Source: Lates calcarifer (Eukaryota > Chordata > Actinopteri > Centropomidae). From it: DNA of 64,000 nt. Numbering within the stretch: position 1 is the first letter of the stretch; the number at the start of each line of letters is the position of its first letter. Below the pieces are notes generated by a model, which was not told the origin of the DNA, did no database searches, and saw nothing but the letters and a program-made list of their open reading frames with translations. Positions 60,116-64,000 of the stretch are shown piece by piece. Position numbers and translations under genes: made by a program. The stretch covers positions 24,612,250 through 24,676,249 of the forward strand of contig NC_066849.1 of NCBI RefSeq assembly GCF_001640805.2, read 5' to 3'.

Positions 60116-60763
60116 TCTAACTGTTAATATTGTTAGTATTAACTACAAGTATTCACTGTCTTTTTGCTCAGGGTTGTCTCTATAAGTGAAAAGAATGATT
60201 ATAAAGAAGCACAAACCATCTTGCCTTGCAATAAGTCAGTCTTTAACATGGAGTGAGCGGGGAACTTCACAGAAAATCTACCATGTAGAATACACTGTTA
60301 TCCCATTTAGGCTCTGCACATCCTGTTTTGATTGTTAGTATGTAGGTATCAAAAAAGCTACTTTTAATTAGCTTCCATTGTGTCCTCCCTGAATTGTGAA
60401 GCCCTCAAAATGCAAACTTTCATAATGATAATCACATGAAATTTCTTCATGTAATAAACTCTAGGACTGTTCTTTGGTTTGTTTTTTAAGTCTGAAGAGA
60501 AACAAGACCTGTATTACCCAACAGTGCAAGATTGAAAATGAAATGTGTTTTGCCAGCAGGAGCTTCTAAGGAGAACATTAGCTCCATAGTGTGTCGGCCA
60601 AACCTTCTAGGCCTGGAGCATCAAGAGTTCTCAGGATTTAGGAATCTCTGAATTGATATGGGATCAGCAAAGGAAATGGCAACAACAAGGCCCCATTCTG
60701 CATTTACCACAGAACCCCTGCTGCTGACCTGCTGACATCACCGTGAGACTCTTTCCTCGGATT

Positions 60764-60782
60764 CACACACACACACACACAC
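60764..60782. repeat. (CA)n microsatellite
   Basis: About nine pure AC units. Confidence 0.9.
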
Positions 60783-63700
60783 ATTCATTCTCCTCCAGAG
60801 CACCCTTGCCTTGCAGTGTTTATCTCAGAGTTCCCATTGTTGACCTGCAACCAGAGGGAAGTGAGCAAAATGTCAGGAGAACCGTCTGCAATCTCTATAA
60901 TCTGAGCCAAGGAGTCATAACAAAACTCAGAGATTAGGCCCAAGATCGACTCTCGCTGGTATTTCTGGAATAACATCAGGCCGAGATTACGCTTGTTTTC
61001 CTGTTTGGCAAAAAAGCATCTGGAAACCATGAAACAGTCACATTATTTACTTCCCTGGAAGACAGCAGTTATGCCAAATACAACGCTCAGATGAAAAAGA
61101 AATGATGATAACAAAATAGAAACATAATGGTTGTGATGTAAAGAATAGACACCCATTTTGAAAATGGAGTGATAAACACCCACTCATCTGAGTTCAAAGA
61201 GCTAATTGTTGTCATTAATAGGTAATGCCACTGAACTAAAACCAGCTGTTGCAGTATATAAGCACAGCACCCCAACAACAAGTGTTCAAAACACTTGGCT
61301 TTGGCTGCATAACACCTGTTATGGCTTTGAATATTAAAGCAGGTTTTAGAAAAACTATGAGCTTTTTTCAGGTCCCATTATCTCACTGTTCAGGTTCAGT
61401 GGGTGTGAATTCAATAGAAAAACAAGCAAAACAAAACTTGTAAACAAGCTCAGAACAGCTACTAAAACTACAGCATCAGTCACACCTATTGTTGACTACT
61501 ATTATTATACTGTGTGTCTTTATTGTGCTATTTGGTGACTTTTACTTTTGGCAATTCCATCTGTAAATTGAGCGTAGAGCTTCTGTAAGCCTGGTAAACA
61601 AAGCACCTGAATGCCAACTGGTGCCAGTTTATTTGAACAGCAGTACAGCTATTGCCGTTGGCCTAAGTACACATCCACTCAAAGGACTGTCCCTTCCTGA
61701 ACTTTGCCTTCCAGGAAATTCTGTAATGGAAGCAACCTCCTATGTAGCTCTGTGTCCCTGCCCTCTCTAGGCAGGCCATATTGGAGTTGTACCTTCACGA
61801 ATAAACAAAAATACAGCGTTGTTTAGGTCTCCAGGTGATATGACCCCTCTTTTATTCTTCACAGTATACAGTCATACAAAGTCATCTAACTCTTGACTCT
61901 GCTTCTGCCTCAAAATCTAAAAAGCAATGTACAGAGAGGTTTATTTGATGTAGCTAAAGTACAACTCATAGATCAATAATAAAGTAAAATAAATTCTTTC
62001 ACATCATCCAGTTTGCTTTCATAATGAAAGACTCTGTACTCACTCAGCATGTAGTCTCTGAAGTACCACTGAGTTATTTTATTCCACTGGTAAATTTTTT
62101 GCTCACCTCACTTCTCAGAATTTAGGGAGAATATAGCTGCAGAATACATTTATACAATTTCTGGTTAAAGGCAAACAGCTTTGGTCCTAAACACTGACAC
62201 AAAGACAGCCTGATATTTCAGTCAATTTCAGTAAGTGCTGCTCTTATGTAAGTGGCAGGCCTCCATTGTCTGCCCGCATCAAGGCATTAATAACATGGTA
62301 CTGTTTTCTGAAATTACCATGAACCCTTTTAATAGTGGCTGGAAATCATGGCCCATAGTGTGGCTCAGGCTCATTTTAGCCGCTTATGTCTCCACTTTCA
62401 GTGTGTTGAATGTTCTCTGGAACGAGGGCTGCATATTTGTTTATTAATAATGTTAAACTGTGTGAAATCAGAATTTTCCAGGGCTGTTCTGGCTCATATA
62501 TCTGAATGTCCATCTCACGGGGTTCATCACTGGCACATTCTGAAGATTGTTTACTTTGAATGTCCTGTACTCCTTTTGCACACTCAGCATAAATCAATTA
62601 CCCAAGTGAAACACTACACTCAAGTTACTTATTGGGCTATGTATTGGAAAGAAGTATAGTTATACTATACAAAATAACTGTACTTAAAAACTGAAATGCA
62701 CATGTAGATCTATTTTCATAATTTCTGCCTCGAACATCATCAGTTGTTACATTGGTTGGATCAGAGCTGGTTTGGTTTTATGTCATTTGTTAAATGAGCC
62801 ATGTTGCAAAGATGAACCTTGCTACAATTCAAGCAGAATCATAAGTAAAAAATATTTTGGCTGAATCAAAGGAGAAACTGTATTTTAAGTGAAATTTAAG
62901 TAAATTATCTATAGGTACAAGACTGACTTTCTGTCTTTCTTTTATCTTGTTTCTTGTCTAAATAGAAATTAGTTTGAAGTCAGAGAGGATAGTGGACATA
63001 CAAGATGCACATCCATTCTAATGCACTGGTTACCCCTTTAGCGTCATTTTTCAATGTAGAGGGTACACTACAGCATTATTAGACTTTTTATGGTTATGTT
63101 TAGACACTCACAGCACTTGGTTAATGTTAGTGAAATATTGTGGTGTTGTTTAATACAGAAAACGTCCACCGTGACTTGAAAAGCATGATGCGGTTTGCCC
63201 CATGTACGTCAGCAGACAACAGGCTACATCTGCTCAACTCATGTCAACTTCTAATGCAGCAAAGAACACTGGAGGTCTATTGAACTATGCTGCACAGTGA
63301 AGAATTACGCCAAAGGGTCCTGACTAAGCATCCGTATGTGATGAGTTGGGAGTGACACGGCACTAATTCTTTTGTCTTTAAATAAACAGACGATCACATT
63401 CAACATCAAGATGTCAAGAGCAACATTTGAAAAATAGAACATCTTGATCCCAGTGGAAAGGAATACATTTATGCAGTTATATTCTATCACAATATTTTGC
63501 TAGTTGCAGCAGCTAACGTTCTCTGCTGCCAATGCTCAGTGGCACTTTGGCAGAATTACAAACCCACAGCCTAATAACCTTCCCACTGTCATGCAGTAAA
63601 CTGATTTATCAGTTACTCCTCAGTCCCAAAATAACTACATTCTGCTGCTGGGTTGCCTGAGACAGTTTATTAAATACATACACAAAAGATTTAATTACGG

Positions 63701-64000
63701 TGATAAAATGGATTCAATTGCTTTCTCATACCGAGCAGCAGATTTTACATGTAGATACATCAGAACTGGCTTTCTAATCATCTCTGCTGCAGATTAGAGT
63801 TTTGATCACCATAGGAACTGGGACAAATTTGCTATTTCTCACTTTTATCTTTGTTATGACATTGTTTTATAATGATAGTCATCCAGCCAGCATTACACTG
63901 CCAAGCCAAGGCCTGAATGTGAAAACTTAGCAGTGAAAAGTAATAACCACACTCTGATTGGTTTGTTTTGCTTGATTAACTATTGTATAACATGAGTCAA
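60783..64000. other. intergenic, no gene seen
   Basis: Short spurious ORFs only. I found no exon, RNA gene or repeat that I can support up to the window edge. Confidence 0.5.

Noticed and set aside
59866..60120. 84-codon ORF at 59.9-60.1 kb
   Set aside because: Mostly the dispersed GCCCAATATCACAAATTTGC repeat, with no conserved domain.
1..64000. CRISPR arrays, prokaryotic operons, defence systems, rRNA
   Set aside because: No regularly spaced repeats, Shine-Dalgarno-led gene strings or rRNA signatures; the sequence is vertebrate nuclear DNA.

Overview
The window looks like nuclear DNA of a teleost fish, most likely a spiny-rayed (acanthomorph) species. Three genes are split by GT-AG introns, protein matches are to vertebrate families, and the non-coding DNA is AT-rich with many dinucleotide microsatellites. 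Several interspersed repeats are of kinds that I recall as common in fish genomes. No prokaryotic gene organisation, CRISPR array, rRNA or clear functional tRNA is visible. The species cannot be named from the sequence.

Layout, all three genes on the + strand. (1) 2636-4345: the last three coding exons of an SLC19-family vitamin transporter (thiamine transporter type, slc19a2/slc19a3-like); its earlier exons lie left of the window. (2) 4.9-27.3 kb: a gene-poor stretch with a 946-bp hAT-type element, a tRNA-derived SINE relic, a palindrome with a TAA microsatellite in its loop, a CpG-richer island, and a possible upstream promoter/5' exon for rgs8 near 15.8 kb. (3) 27285-33816: rgs8, four coding exons encoding 174 residues, followed by a long 3' flank that carries two inverted-repeat DNA transposons before a polyadenylation signal and a third just after it. 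(4) 36-48.4 kb: intergenic, with a Tc1-like transposase relic. (5) 48548-49784: an RGS4/5/16-type gene, best called rgs16 because it lies directly downstream of rgs8 in the same orientation, as in human 1q25. It has a readable core promoter (CCAAT box, CRE-like site, TATA box) and clustered poly(A) signals. (6) 50.4-64 kb: no gene that I can support; microsatellites, a second Tc1-like relic, a possible solo LTR and other dispersed repeats.

The two RGS genes share the R4-family exon plan (62-bp and 167-bp exons with the same phases), which fits an ancient tandem duplication. Both products should act as GTPase-activating proteins that shorten G-protein signalling at the plasma membrane. I found no convincing novel multi-gene system. 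The most notable points are unusual substitutions in the RGS box of the rgs16-like protein, two hAT elements with intact 8-bp target duplications (one inside the probable rgs8 3' UTR), and an unexplained CpG-richer island with a minus-strand TATA box and splice donor.
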